Positions 35,192 to 49,211 are shown, counted from the first letter of the stretch. The stretch is 64,000 nt of DNA from Thiocapsa imhoffii (GCF_016583985.1 NZ_NRSD01000015.1:51845-115844), one strand, 5' to 3'. Numbers and translations: made by a program. Notes: generated from the letters alone by a model not told the origin.

Positions 35192-36178
35192 TTAACCGAT
35201 GCGCACGACCTCGCAGAGGCCTGACGCATCCTCGTCGGGCGACGGAGAAGAGGACTCAGTCCGCGTGCCTAGCTCGAAGTCGTAGAGGATATCGGTGCCC
35301 ATGCGAAAGAGACGCACCTTCGGTCGCCGTGCGTCCCGCATGGACGCGATGGCCGGGAGCCGCAGCCCCGGCCGGCCGCTGCCGATCAGGATGGGTGACA
35401 CGGCGATCTGCAGGCGGTCGAGTCGCCCGGCGTCCAAGAATCGCGACACGGTCGTCCCGCCGCCTTCGATGAAGACCCGGCGCAGATCACGCTCCGCCAG
35501 GATCTCAAGCAACCGATCAAGATCCAGGCCGGTCTCGTGCAAGGGAACTCCAATCAACTCGGCTTGCCCGGTGTGGGTCTCGTGCGCACCCAGGCGGGTC
35601 TGATCACAGCAGAGCAGGGTCGGTGCCTCACCATCGCTGAAGAGGCGCAGATGAGGCGGTAGCCGTCGTCGTGGGTCCAGCACCACCCGCACCGCATTCG
35701 TGCCAGGCACTAAGCGGGTGGTCAAACGCGGGTTATCGGCCGCGACCGTTTCGGCCCCGACCAGGACCGCATCGCTGAGAGCACGCATGCGATGCAGATG
35801 ACGGATGTTGGCCGCGCCCGTGACAGCGCGCGCATCCCCGGTCGCCGTGGCAATGAAGCCATCGAGGCTCTGGCCGAGATGGGCGACGAGGGCGACCCTA
35901 TCCGGCGGGGGCGCACAGCAGGGCCGATAGAGATCGAGGAAGGCCCGGGTGTCGGCGTCGTCGTCCGCATCGGTGAGCCCAGATTCCAGCCCCGTGTGTA
36001 ACCCTGACGCCGCGGAGGCGGGCGCGACCCGCGCGGCGCTCCTCGCCCGCCCAGACGGATTGCGTGCGCAGTCGGCAGCTTGCAGAATCAATGCCCAAGT
36101 GGGATCGAGGGCCGTGTCATCGGCACCATCGATCCCAGTGGGCTGCGCCGATGGCAGACGCGGGGTCATGTTGGTCAC
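35192..36178 (-). CDS. RibD C-terminal domain-type reductase without deaminase domain
   Basis: A 328-residue protein whose C-terminal two thirds is the RibD/dihydrofolate-reductase-like reductase fold: VALVAHLGQSLDGFIATATG, AVLVGAETVAADNPRLTTR, RVVLDPRRRLP, VFIEGGGTTVSRFLDAGRLD and ILIGSGRPG. The N-terminal ~90 residues are Ala/Asp-rich and contain none of the zinc-binding deaminase motifs of full RibD, so it does not replace the riboflavin enzyme. It would reduce a pyrimidine- or pterin-like ring or an attached ribose with NADPH. Start: GTG 36178 has AGAGGA eleven bases upstream; ATG 36169 is the alternative. It converges on the methyltransferase gene and probably belongs functionally with the preceding enzymes, though not in the same transcript. 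Confidence 0.83.
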   Translation of the reverse strand: MTNMTPRLPSAQPTGIDGADDTALDPTWALILQAADCARNPSGRARSAARVAPASAASGLHTGLESGLTDADDDADTRAFLDLYRPCCAPPPDRVALVAHLGQSLDGFIATATGDARAVTGAANIRHLHRMRALSDAVLVGAETVAADNPRLTTRLVPGTNAVRVVLDPRRRLPPHLRLFSDGEAPTLLCCDQTRLGAHETHTGQAELIGVPLHETGLDLDRLLEILAERDLRRVFIEGGGTTVSRFLDAGRLDRLQIAVSPILIGSGRPGLRLPAIASMRDARRPKVRLFRMGTDILYDFELGTRTESSSPSPDEDASGLCEVVRIG

Positions 36179-36413
36179 GACGATCGATGTCCTCTGGTGA
36201 GCCGGTACCGGACCAGCGAAGCTTGGCGCGATCCGGCTTGATTTGTCACGATACGTGAGTTTTGGCCCAGATGCATGCCCGTAGGTCCGGTCAACGCTGG
36301 CTTCGACCTGCTCCTATTCGACCATTGACGGTGCGCGACGGGTAATCGATCCCCCGGTCGGAACAGGCATGAATGGTCACAATCGGAAGGTTCGACATCT
36401 GAGGTGAGCGCCG

Positions 36414-37880
36414 ATGAGGTGTGACAGTCGATGTTGTGAACTCCTTGCCGCGGTGATGCTCGGCGTCATCCTCGTCTGGACGCTCTGGCCACAGCGAACG
36501 CTTGATGTTCCCACGCCCGCGCCATCCTCCGCGCCCATGCCCGATGATCCCTTGCTTGCCCTGGCACTCGCTCCTTGGACCGGCGATCTGGATGAGATCC
36601 TGGAACGTGGGTTATTACGTGTGGCCATCCCCTATGGTCTCACGACCTACTTCATTGACGGCCCCACTCAACGTGGGCTGAGCTATGAACGGGTGGTCGC
36701 CTTCGAAGCGGCCCTCAAGCGGACGTTGGGTGCGCGAGCCGCCCATCTCACCTTGGTGATCATTCCCACCAACCTGTCACGGTTATTGCCGACCTTGATC
36801 GAGGGCCGTGCCGATCTGGCGGTGGGGAATCTCACGCGAACAGCCGAGCGCAGTGCCCTGGTGGACTTTAGCGACCCATTTGTCACGGGGGTGCACGAGG
36901 TGCTCGTGACCGGTCCGGCTGCCCCCGAGATCCGCACCTTCGACGACCTGCTGTCCTCGCGCATCCACGTGCGGCGCTCGAGTAGTTTTTTTGAACATCT
37001 CAGTCACTTCAATGCCGAGCGCATGGCCGCGGGTGCGGCGCCGCTACCGGTTCACAGCGCCGATGAGAACCTCTCCGGCGAGGATCTGCTCGAGCAGGTC
37101 GCCACCGGGGTGATCCCGGCCACGATCGCCGACGAACCCATCGCCAACCTCTTCGGGCGAATCTTTGAGGACCTGAAGGTTCACGAGGATCTCGTCTTCG
37201 CCTCCGACCGCGAGATCGCCTGGGCCATGCGTCACGACAGCCCGCGGCTCAAGGCGCTCGTGAACGCCTATGTTCCCGAGGCACGGCGTGGCAGCATGCT
37301 CGGCAATGTCCTGATCGATCGTTATCTGAACAACATCGATTGGGCCAAAAACGCCTTGGCTGGGGACGGACGGCAACGATTCCAACGAGTCGCCAACCTG
37401 ATGCAACGTCATGCCGTTCGCCATGGTTTCGACTGGCGTTTGATCGCGGCGCAAGGCTATCAGGAATCAGGACTGCGGCAGGATCAGCGCAGTCCGGCCG
37501 GTGCCATCGGGGTGATGCAGGTGATGCCGGCGACCGCGCGTGATCCCAACGTTGCGATCCCGGATATCCATCTGTTGGAGCCGAACATTCAAGCGGGCGT
37601 GAAATACCTCGCCCTTTTGCGGGACCGCTATTTCAACGAACCGGAGTTGTCGGCGCTTGATCGCACCCTGTTCAGTCTTGCGGCCTATAACGCCGGTCCG
37701 AGCAATATCGCACGGGCGCGGCAACGCGCGGTTCTGCTTGGTCTCAACCCGAATGTCTGGTTTGACAACACCGAGATCGCCGCGGCACAGGTGATCAGCG
37801 GTGAGCCCGTGGTCTATGTGCGGAACATCTACAAATACTATCTCGCCTACAAACTCGTCAGCGAGGGTGGGTCGCCTTGA
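36414..37880 (+). CDS. mltF: MltF-like membrane-bound lytic transglycosylase
   Basis: A 488-residue two-module protein. The N-terminus is a membrane anchor or signal (residues ~8-26). Residues ~60-300 form a family 3 solute-binding domain (LLRVAIPYGLTTYFIDGP ... ADLAVGNLTRTAERSALVDF), and ~315-480 form a soluble lytic transglycosylase domain with catalytic E351 (GYQESGLRQD), GAIGVMQVMPATA, NIQAGVKYL and AAYNAGPSNI. This is the layout of MltF, which cleaves peptidoglycan and is regulated by its binding module. ATG 36414 is preceded by GAGGTGAG. The symbol reflects architecture; paralogues with the same layout exist. It is followed by the Crp/Fnr regulator, apparently with its own promoter. Confidence 0.85.
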   Translation: MRCDSRCCELLAAVMLGVILVWTLWPQRTLDVPTPAPSSAPMPDDPLLALALAPWTGDLDEILERGLLRVAIPYGLTTYFIDGPTQRGLSYERVVAFEAALKRTLGARAAHLTLVIIPTNLSRLLPTLIEGRADLAVGNLTRTAERSALVDFSDPFVTGVHEVLVTGPAAPEIRTFDDLLSSRIHVRRSSSFFEHLSHFNAERMAAGAAPLPVHSADENLSGEDLLEQVATGVIPATIADEPIANLFGRIFEDLKVHEDLVFASDREIAWAMRHDSPRLKALVNAYVPEARRGSMLGNVLIDRYLNNIDWAKNALAGDGRQRFQRVANLMQRHAVRHGFDWRLIAAQGYQESGLRQDQRSPAGAIGVMQVMPATARDPNVAIPDIHLLEPNIQAGVKYLALLRDRYFNEPELSALDRTLFSLAAYNAGPSNIARARQRAVLLGLNPNVWFDNTEIAAAQVISGEPVVYVRNIYKYYLAYKLVSEGGSP

Positions 37881-38021
37881 TCGGGTTCGCACGATCGCGC
37901 GCCTTGTCCCACGCCGGAGCCAGGTGTGCAGTGCCACGGCGCACTGATGTAACCTGATCACTCATTGGGGATGGTCCCCTTGAATCCCCGAGGCAAGCCT
38001 CATTTTGGCGCAAACACCCGC

Positions 38022-38738
38022 ATGCAGAGCATGATCGATGAATTGAAGACCGCCCCCTTGCTCGCCCATTTGAGTGACGCGCAGCTCGAGCGCGTGTGTC
38101 AACAGGCGACACGGGTGTCCTTGGGTGCCGAACAGTTGCTCTTCAGCCAAGGCGATCCGGCGGAGCGTTTCTATCTGGTCCTGAAGGGGCAGATCCAATT
38201 GTTCAGATTATCGCCGGGGGGCGCGGAGAAGATCATCGAGTTGGTGTCGCCTGGCCAAACCTTCGCCGAGGCGTTGATGTTCCTCAACGCGCCGCGCTAT
38301 CCGGTGTGTGCCGGGGCCTTGACCGCAGCCGAGTTGATCAGTCTGGACGCCCGTGATTTCTCGCAGATGCTGCGCGAATCGGTCGAAACCTGTTTCATGA
38401 TGCTGGGGTCGCTCAGCCAGCGTCTGCGTGGGTTGATTGGGGAGATCGATAACCTGACGATGCACACCGCGAGCAGCCGCGTGGCGCGATACCTGCTTGC
38501 CAAGGTTCCCCCCGATCGACGAGGACTCACACTCGACGTGCGCAAGGGCGTGCTGGCATCGCGCTTGTCGATCCAGCCCGAGACCTTCTCGCGCGTGATC
38601 AAGGATTTGGGACGCCGTGGGATCATCGAGGTCCAGGGGGCGCAGGTCACCATCCTTGATCGGGCAACTCTCTTCAGGGTCGCGGAGCTCGAACCCAACG
38701 CCGAACTGGGTTTCCCTGCTCGGGGAGCGCGTCCCTGA
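38022..38738 (+). CDS. Crp/Fnr-family transcriptional regulator, DNR-like
   Basis: A 238-residue regulator. A cyclic-nucleotide-binding-type beta-roll covers ~10-130 (LLFSQGDPAERFYLVLKGQIQLFRL) and a winged helix follows, with LASRLSIQPETFSRVIKDL as the recognition helix, carrying the E-xx-SR pattern that reads FNR-type boxes. There is no N-terminal cysteine cluster, so it is not an oxygen-sensing FNR; it is more like DNR/NnrR proteins that bind heme or respond to nitric oxide, which would suit a cytochrome c' organism. The start is uncertain: ATG 38022, 38031 or 37971 are all in frame and none has a clear ribosome-binding site. It is convergent with hemD (11-base gap). Confidence 0.82.
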   Translation: MQSMIDELKTAPLLAHLSDAQLERVCQQATRVSLGAEQLLFSQGDPAERFYLVLKGQIQLFRLSPGGAEKIIELVSPGQTFAEALMFLNAPRYPVCAGALTAAELISLDARDFSQMLRESVETCFMMLGSLSQRLRGLIGEIDNLTMHTASSRVARYLLAKVPPDRRGLTLDVRKGVLASRLSIQPETFSRVIKDLGRRGIIEVQGAQVTILDRATLFRVAELEPNAELGFPARGARP

Positions 38739-38749
38739 CCTTGATCAGG

Positions 38750-39547
38750 TCAGCACGACCGCGGCGGCAAGCCGGTTTGATCGCCGGTTTCGAACAGCCC
38801 GCAAAGGCATTTGAGGATCGCCGTGTCCTCGGCGCGTTCCGCGACCAAGACCCGCGTGAAGCCCAGTTCGCGCGCCGTCTGCGCGGTGCGCTCGGCAATC
38901 ACCACCAGCGGGGTTTCCAGTAACAAGGACCGTCCCTCGGGGCCGAGCATCGTCATCAGATTGCGCAGGACTTCCTCACTGGTGGCCGTGACCACGGCAA
39001 CGGAAGCGCGCCAGTCGGCCAGCAGCGGTTGCGGATCGAACGCTGGTAGACAGCGCCGATAGACCTCGGCATAGACCACCTCGGCACCCCGCGCGCGCAA
39101 GGTCTCGGCGAGCAGGGTGCGACCGCCATCACCACGGACGATCAGGACCCGCTGGCCCGGCATCGACGCCAATTCGGGCATCCGCAACAAGGTCTCGCTG
39201 TCGAAGCGTTCATCTGGCACGAGGTCGGGGACCCGCCCTGCGCTGGCTAAGGCATGCGCCGTCGCACGCCCGACGGCCGCGATCCGCGCCGCCTGCGGCC
39301 AAGTGCCATCCGGGGTCAAGGCCAGGGCCTGCTCGACGGCATTGCGACTGACGAAGAACATCAGGTCCCAGGAAGACTGGAGGAGCTGGCGCGCCGCGTC
39401 CGGGTCGGTGGTCGGCTCGATCAGGATACTCGGAACCGCGATCGCCCGGCCCTGCGCGGCGGCGATCAACTGACATAATCCCTCAGCCTGGCCAGCCGGT
39501 CGCGTCACCAGGACACCGCGCCCCCTCAAATCGCAGGGGGGGCTCAT
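38750..39547 (-). CDS. hemD: uroporphyrinogen-III synthase HemD
   Basis: HemD closes hydroxymethylbilane to uroporphyrinogen III, the branch point to heme, siroheme, cobalamin and bacteriochlorophyll. The 265-residue protein is poorly conserved, as expected, but shows the family anchors RGRGVLVTRPAGQAEGLC, WDLMFFVSRNAVEQAL, RIAAVGRATAHAL, QRVLIVRGDGGRTLLAETL and VVTATSEEVLRNL. Its ATG overlaps the hemC stop by one base (TGATG at 39545-39549), so the two are translationally coupled. It ends 11 bases from the convergent Crp/Fnr gene. Identity rests on both sequence and synteny. Confidence 0.93.
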   Translation of the reverse strand: MSPPCDLRGRGVLVTRPAGQAEGLCQLIAAAQGRAIAVPSILIEPTTDPDAARQLLQSSWDLMFFVSRNAVEQALALTPDGTWPQAARIAAVGRATAHALASAGRVPDLVPDERFDSETLLRMPELASMPGQRVLIVRGDGGRTLLAETLRARGAEVVYAEVYRRCLPAFDPQPLLADWRASVAVVTATSEEVLRNLMTMLGPEGRSLLLETPLVVIAERTAQTARELGFTRVLVAERAEDTAILKCLCGLFETGDQTGLPPRSC

Positions 39548-40473
39548 CAGTGTTCCTGTAATGCGCTGAGGATCTCGCCGGCGCCTTGGGCGAGCAGCGC
39601 ATCGGCGACCTCGGTGCCGATCGCCTCGGGCTGATCACGCGGACCCTCGGCCTGGGCGCGGAGGATCCGGGACCCATCGGGCGTGCCAACAAGCCCCTGC
39701 AGCTGCAACCGTTCCCCCTCGATGATCGCATGACCGGCGATCGGCACCTGACACCCGCCATGCAGGCGGGCATTCATCGCGCGTTCGGCCCGCACACGTT
39801 CGGCGGTGTCACGATGATGCAAGGGGTCGATCAAGGCATGGATGCGTTCATCGGCACAGCGGCATTCGATCCCGATCGCCCCTTGACCGATCGCGGGGAG
39901 GCTGTCGGCGAGCGCGATCCGACCCCGAATCCGCGCCTCGAAGCCCAGGCGCATCAGGCCCGCGGCGGCGAGGATGATGGCGTCGTACTCACCGGCATCG
40001 AGCTTAGCAAGCCGTGTGTTCACGTTGCCGCGCAGTGGTTCGATGCGCAGATCCGGTCGGCGATCGGCGATTTGACACTGGCGACGGAGGCTCGAGGTGC
40101 CGACGCAGGCACCCCGCGGCAGTTCATCGAGCGTCGCGTAGTGATTGGAGACAAAGGCGTCACGCGGATCCTCACGGTCCATGATGACGGCTAAATGCAA
40201 TCCCTCGGGGAAGTCGACGGGGACATCCTTCATCGAGTGCACCGCAATGTCTGCCTCGCCATCAAGCATCCCTTGCTCCAATTCTTTGACGAAGAGACCC
40301 TTGCCACCGACTTTTGCCAGCGGGGCATCCAGAATTTTATCGCCCTTCGTGGTCATCCCGATGATCTGGACTTCCAAGTCGGCATGGCGTGCACGCAACA
40401 GCGCGGACACATGCTCGGCCTGCCACATGGCCAGAGGAGATTTGCGGGTGGCGATACGGATGATGTTCGACAT
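39547..40473 (-). CDS. hemC: hydroxymethylbilane synthase HemC
   Basis: HemC (porphobilinogen deaminase) joins four porphobilinogens using a dipyrromethane cofactor. The 308-residue protein has [18 protein letters not shown] at the start, [27 protein letters not shown], the substrate-binding [10 protein letters not shown], and C241 in [13 protein letters not shown], which carries the cofactor. Length matches the bacterial norm. ATG 40473 follows AAGGA seven bases away. It heads the hemC-hemD pair and is downstream of the large hybrid kinase only in the sense of sharing a spacer; the kinase gene ends at 40650 on the same strand, so a promoter within 40474-40649 is likely. Confidence 0.98.
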   Translation of the reverse strand: MSNIIRIATRKSPLAMWQAEHVSALLRARHADLEVQIIGMTTKGDKILDAPLAKVGGKGLFVKELEQGMLDGEADIAVHSMKDVPVDFPEGLHLAVIMDREDPRDAFVSNHYATLDELPRGACVGTSSLRRQCQIADRRPDLRIEPLRGNVNTRLAKLDAGEYDAIILAAAGLMRLGFEARIRGRIALADSLPAIGQGAIGIECRCADERIHALIDPLHHRDTAERVRAERAMNARLHGGCQVPIAGHAIIEGERLQLQGLVGTPDGSRILRAQAEGPRDQPEAIGTEVADALLAQGAGEILSALQEH

Positions 40474-40649
40474 GGTGGATCCTTAGGAAGGCTGCTGTGC
40501 GTGCACGGCACAGCGGAGACAAGGTCGGCATGGGTTTCAGACCCGCCCGCACCAGTCATGATGGTCTGCGGGCGGTGACGGAGTGCGATTGTGTCATAAC
40601 CAGGGCCATCTCTTCGAACTCGAACGACAAAATCGCGCGCTGCCGTCGC

Positions 40650-45806
<5,157 letters not shown>

Positions 45807-45903
45807 TTAGGTCGCCGGCAAGGTGACGGATGGCCGAATCCCGGCGCCTCTGAGTCCCGACCGGCGGGCTGCGGCGGGCGAGGGGATCCACGTGTTCGAT
45901 CCC

Positions 45904-46518
45904 TTAGGGCAAAAATCCATCCGCCTTGAGTTTGTCAATCACGGCAGCGATGACGTCACTGATCATCGTCTGCTCGGAATTGGGGTCCAAGGTCTCGGAG
46001 CGCCCGGACCAGACCAAGGTCGCACGGGCCGCGTTATAGAGGTTGGCCTCTAAGCGTAGCGCGTTGTAGTCGGCGTAGTAGCCCGGCGTGGTCACGTCAC
46101 TGAGGATTCTGCCATAGTAGGGGTAGAGTTTGCCGTAAACGCTGGGCACCACATGCGTGCTCTTCCACACGGGGTTCGCATCGTCGGCCTGAGCCGCCAG
46201 ATAGGTGATGATCACGCCGTCCGCGCCGGACTTGCCCACGGCTTCCTGAACGGCCTTGGCGCTGCCGACATCGCGGTCCGAGAGGAGCGTGTGGGCCGCG
46301 CGCGCACGCACGCCCGCCGCCTGCAAGGCGTCGACGAAGTTGTCCTCATAAGCACGCCGGATCGTGGGGTTGGGGGCAACACCGAAGACGACGAGGTCAC
46401 GATAGGGCTGCGGCGCGGCGCCGGGCTCGGTCCAGGTCGAGGTCAAGGGGCCCCGTGTGCAAGCCGTCGCGAACACGGCGATCAAGCCGAGGGTGACGGC
46501 AAGCCGGGCTGGGCGCAT
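45904..46518 (-). CDS. lipoprotein, DUF4136-like
   Basis: A 204-residue lipoprotein. The signal ends in the lipobox FATAC with the lipidated cysteine at residue 20. The mature part begins TRGPLTSTWTEPGAAPQPYRD and has the pattern VVFGVAPNPTIRRAYEDNFVDALQAAG, seen in DUF4136-type envelope proteins of unknown role; the match is by eye. The C-terminal half (YYADYNALRLEANLYNAA, LVWSGRSETLDP) fits the same fold. ATG 46518 has GGAG eight bases upstream. It lies downstream of the flavin reductase on the same strand (117-base gap) and upstream of the hybrid kinase (97-base gap), so all three may be co-transcribed. Confidence 0.78.
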   Translation of the reverse strand: MRPARLAVTLGLIAVFATACTRGPLTSTWTEPGAAPQPYRDLVVFGVAPNPTIRRAYEDNFVDALQAAGVRARAAHTLLSDRDVGSAKAVQEAVGKSGADGVIITYLAAQADDANPVWKSTHVVPSVYGKLYPYYGRILSDVTTPGYYADYNALRLEANLYNAARATLVWSGRSETLDPNSEQTMISDVIAAVIDKLKADGFLP

Positions 46519-46635
46519 GGGTGAATCTCCACAAGGAACAGACTGCTCTGCTGGACAGCGGAGTGTGCCTTGCCAAGCACGGGCGAACAAGGACCAGCGC
46601 GCTCGACGGCGGTGCGGGAGCGCGTCCTGCTGGTG

Positions 46636-47670
46636 TCACGGGGCGGGAGTGGAGTGGGGGCGTGCTGGACTGTCGGTGGCATACTCGAACGCGTCGGAGA
46701 AGATCCGTTCGCGATCGGCTCCGATCGCCACGAACGCCGCGCGTCCCGCGGCGACCATCGCGGGCGGACCACTGAGGTAGAGATCATGGTCAGCGAGGCT
46801 TGGGTGGTCTGCGACCACTGCGCTATGCACCAGTCCGGTGCGGCCACGCCAGTCGGAATCGGGTTGCGAGAGAACGGGAACGAAATGGAAATTGGCCAAT
46901 TGGCGTGACCACTGCTCGGGCAGTTCGGGCAGATACAGATCATGACGTGCCCGCACTCCCCAGTAGAGTGTGAGCGGTCGTGTGAGTCCACGATGTAGGG
47001 CATGCTCGATCATGCCCTTCAAGGGCGCGAAGCCCGTGCCGCCACCCATCATGATGATGGGGCGCTCCGTGTCTTCGCGCAGGACGAAGGTCCCGAGCGG
47101 ACCCTGGAAACGGAGGATGCTCTTTTCGGGCAGGGCCTCGAAGATCTCGGTCGTGAACGATCCACCTGGTACCTGGCGGACGTGCAGTTCGAGTTCCGCG
47201 TCCGCGTGCGGCGCATTGGCGATCGAGAAGGCCCGGCGCCGGCCGTCGCGCAGGATGAACTCCAGATATTGGCCAGCTAGGAACGCGAGCCGCTGCTGTT
47301 CGGGCAATTTGAGGAAGAGACGCATGACATCATGATTGAGCTGCTCCTTACGCACCAGGCGACAGGGCAGGGTCTTGACCTCGATGAAGGCGACGGAGCT
47401 GAGCTCACGCACCTCGAGCACCAGGTCGGTTTCCGCGACCGCCAGGCACGGTAGGCAGGTCTCGGGCGGTTGGCCCTCCAGGGCCTCCGGTTGTGTGTTC
47501 GGGTAGTGGACCCGACCTTGGCGCAGAGACGCCGCGCAGGAACCACATCGCCCATTGCGACAACCGTAGGGCAGGGTGATCCCCTGTCGGAGTGCGGCGT
47601 CGAGCACCGTCTCGTCGGGGGTCGCCACGAACTGGTGATCCGCGGGCATGGTGCGAATGGTATGGGTCAT
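46636..47670 (-). CDS. [2Fe-2S]/FAD/NAD(P)H oxidoreductase, AscD/Fre-like reductase
   Basis: A 344-residue electron-transfer protein. N-terminal plant-type ferredoxin domain: C37, C42 and C45 in YGCRNGRCGSC, with a fourth ligand at C72 or C75 (TCLPC). Then a flavin-binding barrel (GQYLEFILRDGRRRAFSIAN) and an NAD(P)-binding lobe (IMMGGGTGFAPLKGMIEHAL ... DLYLSGPPAMVAAG). The layout is that of CDP-6-deoxy-hexulose-3-dehydrase reductase and phenol/toluene monooxygenase reductases. In several gammaproteobacteria a gene of this type sits next to ubiD, as I recall; here ubiD is 2.7 kb away. ATG 47670 was used; ATG 47649 is possible, and the frame is open far upstream. It is divergent from the epimerase with only 30 bases between starts. 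Partner unknown. Confidence 0.83.
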   Translation of the reverse strand: MTHTIRTMPADHQFVATPDETVLDAALRQGITLPYGCRNGRCGSCAASLRQGRVHYPNTQPEALEGQPPETCLPCLAVAETDLVLEVRELSSVAFIEVKTLPCRLVRKEQLNHDVMRLFLKLPEQQRLAFLAGQYLEFILRDGRRRAFSIANAPHADAELELHVRQVPGGSFTTEIFEALPEKSILRFQGPLGTFVLREDTERPIIMMGGGTGFAPLKGMIEHALHRGLTRPLTLYWGVRARHDLYLPELPEQWSRQLANFHFVPVLSQPDSDWRGRTGLVHSAVVADHPSLADHDLYLSGPPAMVAAGRAAFVAIGADRERIFSDAFEYATDSPARPHSTPAP

Positions 47671-47700
47671 AAGGATCGCATCGGATGACGAGGTGGCATC

Positions 47701-48588
47701 ATGTCGGAGAAATTCATCATTGGTTGCGGATATGTGGGCGAACGGCTGGCCCGCCAATATCTTGAAGCCGGCGAAGCGGTGACGGGACTGGTGCGCACCG
47801 AGGCCAGTGTAACGCGCTTGACTGATCAGGGGATTCGGGCGCGGGCCGTGGATCTCTCGCGAGAGACTCCAAGCACGCTGTCGTTCCAGGACGCGCTCGT
47901 CTTTCATCTTGCGCCCCCACCTGGCGGCGGGGTGCGCGACCCTCTCACCCGCCACCTGATCGCGCTGTTCGAGACGCTCGGGTCGCCCAAACGGGTCCTC
48001 TATCTCAGCACGACCGGAGTCTATGGTGACTGTGGAGGACGCTGGATCGACGAGCATGAGCCGGTCAAGCCGGTCGCTGAGCGTTCCCAGCGGCGTTGGG
48101 ATGCTGAAGAGCGCCTGCGCGACTGGAGCCGTGCGAGTGGGGGCGAGCTTGTGATCCTGCGGGTCGCTGGGATCTACGGCCCCGAGCGCCTGCCCTTGGC
48201 ACGTCTGCGCTCGGGGGCCCCGATGGTGCGGCCCGAGCAGGCTCCCTACACCAATCGGATTCATGTCGAGGATCTGGTGACGGTCTGCATGGCGGCGATG
48301 GCCCGCGCCGAACCGGGTGCCGTCTACAATGTCAGCGACGGGCATCCGAGCACCATGACCGAATATTTTCAAGCCGTCGCCGCCGCCGTCGGGTTACCTG
48401 CGCCGCCGCTCATCCCCCTCGAAGAGGCCGCGGGGCAGGTGTCCGAGGGCATGCTCTCTTACTTAAGAGAGTCACGACGCCTGCGCAACGATCGGCTCAG
48501 AACCGAACTTGGTGTGGTGCCGCGGTATCCTGATCTCGCGGCGGGCCTCGCGGCCCTCTCCACCGCGCCGCCGGCAGCGGCTTCCTAG
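47701..48588 (+). CDS. atypical SDR / NAD-dependent epimerase-like protein (YeeZ type)
   Basis: A 295-residue Rossmann protein beginning FIIGCGYVGERLARQYLEAG, the GxGxxG cofactor motif. Later landmarks are VLYLSTTGVYGDCGG, LRVAGIYGPERLPLARL and NRIHVEDLV, as in nucleotide-sugar epimerases; the usual YxxxK catalytic motif is not apparent (RWDAEERLRDW lies there), which is typical of the YeeZ-like atypical group. Substrate is unknown. ATG 47701 has GAGGTGG at good spacing. It is head to head with the flavin reductase, so both genes share a promoter region. A 212-base spacer follows. Confidence 0.8.
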   Translation: MSEKFIIGCGYVGERLARQYLEAGEAVTGLVRTEASVTRLTDQGIRARAVDLSRETPSTLSFQDALVFHLAPPPGGGVRDPLTRHLIALFETLGSPKRVLYLSTTGVYGDCGGRWIDEHEPVKPVAERSQRRWDAEERLRDWSRASGGELVILRVAGIYGPERLPLARLRSGAPMVRPEQAPYTNRIHVEDLVTVCMAAMARAEPGAVYNVSDGHPSTMTEYFQAVAAAVGLPAPPLIPLEEAAGQVSEGMLSYLRESRRLRNDRLRTELGVVPRYPDLAAGLAALSTAPPAAAS

Positions 48589-48748
48589 GGAGGATGCACC
48601 GCGTTGGGATCACAGGCTATGATTGGCGACCGCTTCTACCCATGGGGCGGCCAGGGGCGCTCAGCGAATCGCTCGATCGCAGCACCCGCTGGACACGTGA
48701 GTCACCCAGAAAGGGTGGCGCTTCACCCGTTTGGATCATGGACCGCCC

Positions 48749-48773
48749 GGATCAATCAACCTGGATCAATCAA
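48749..48773. repeat. 11-bp direct repeat upstream of the Rap1a-like gene
   Basis: GGATCAATCAA occurs at 48749-48759 and again at 48763-48773, a 14-base period, just upstream of the ribosome-binding site of the next gene. The spacing of slightly over one helical turn suggests an operator or part of the promoter region. Confidence 0.6.
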
Positions 48774-48800
48774 AACAGAACCGTTACAAGGAGTCCCACG

Positions 48801-49211
48801 ATGAGAGCAACCAACCCCTATCCGTCGGCCCTGTTCGCGGCCCTGATTGCCGGAGCCGTTTTCACGGCCCCAACGGTGAGCGCACTCGAGGAAGATCTTT
48901 TCCATTACGACAGCACCGACGATCTCTATACGATCTGTGCCACGCCGGCAGAGTCTGATTTCTACATGCTGGCGTCCCTGGCCTGTCGTGCCTTCATTCA
49001 GGCGACCATTCAGTATCACGATGCCGTGACCGACCGGAATCATCTCAAGCCGCTGGTGTGCTACCCACAAGGCACGACGATCGAGCAGGCCCGCGATGCC
49101 TTCGTCGCCTGGGGCCAAGCCAATGCCGAGAATGCCGAGTTGATGGGTGAGCCGCCCGTGAAGGGTCTGGTGCGCGCCTTGGCGGCCAAATATCCCTGCG
49201 CGAAGCGCTAG
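48801..49211 (+). CDS. exported Rap1a/Tai-like small protein
   Basis: A 136-residue protein with a signal peptide (residues 1-28, ending TVSA/L). The mature part has four cysteines: TICATPAESDF, LACRAFIQAT, LVCYPQG and KYPCAKR. The order C, C...C, CxPxGxTxxQ, A...L...PC resembles the Rap1a/Tai immunity family, periplasmic proteins that protect against type VI amidase effectors. Many family members have no known effector partner. No T6SS or effector gene is nearby, so an immunity role is only possible. ATG 48801 has a strong AAGGAG seven bases upstream and an 11-bp direct repeat before it. Confidence 0.75.
   Translation: MRATNPYPSALFAALIAGAVFTAPTVSALEEDLFHYDSTDDLYTICATPAESDFYMLASLACRAFIQATIQYHDAVTDRNHLKPLVCYPQGTTIEQARDAFVAWGQANAENAELMGEPPVKGLVRALAAKYPCAKR

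Noticed and set aside
38736..38752. Near-palindrome TGACCTTGATCAGGTCA between the Crp/Fnr and hemD genes
   Set aside because: It lies tail to tail between convergent genes, not in a promoter, and has no T-run; no role could be supported.
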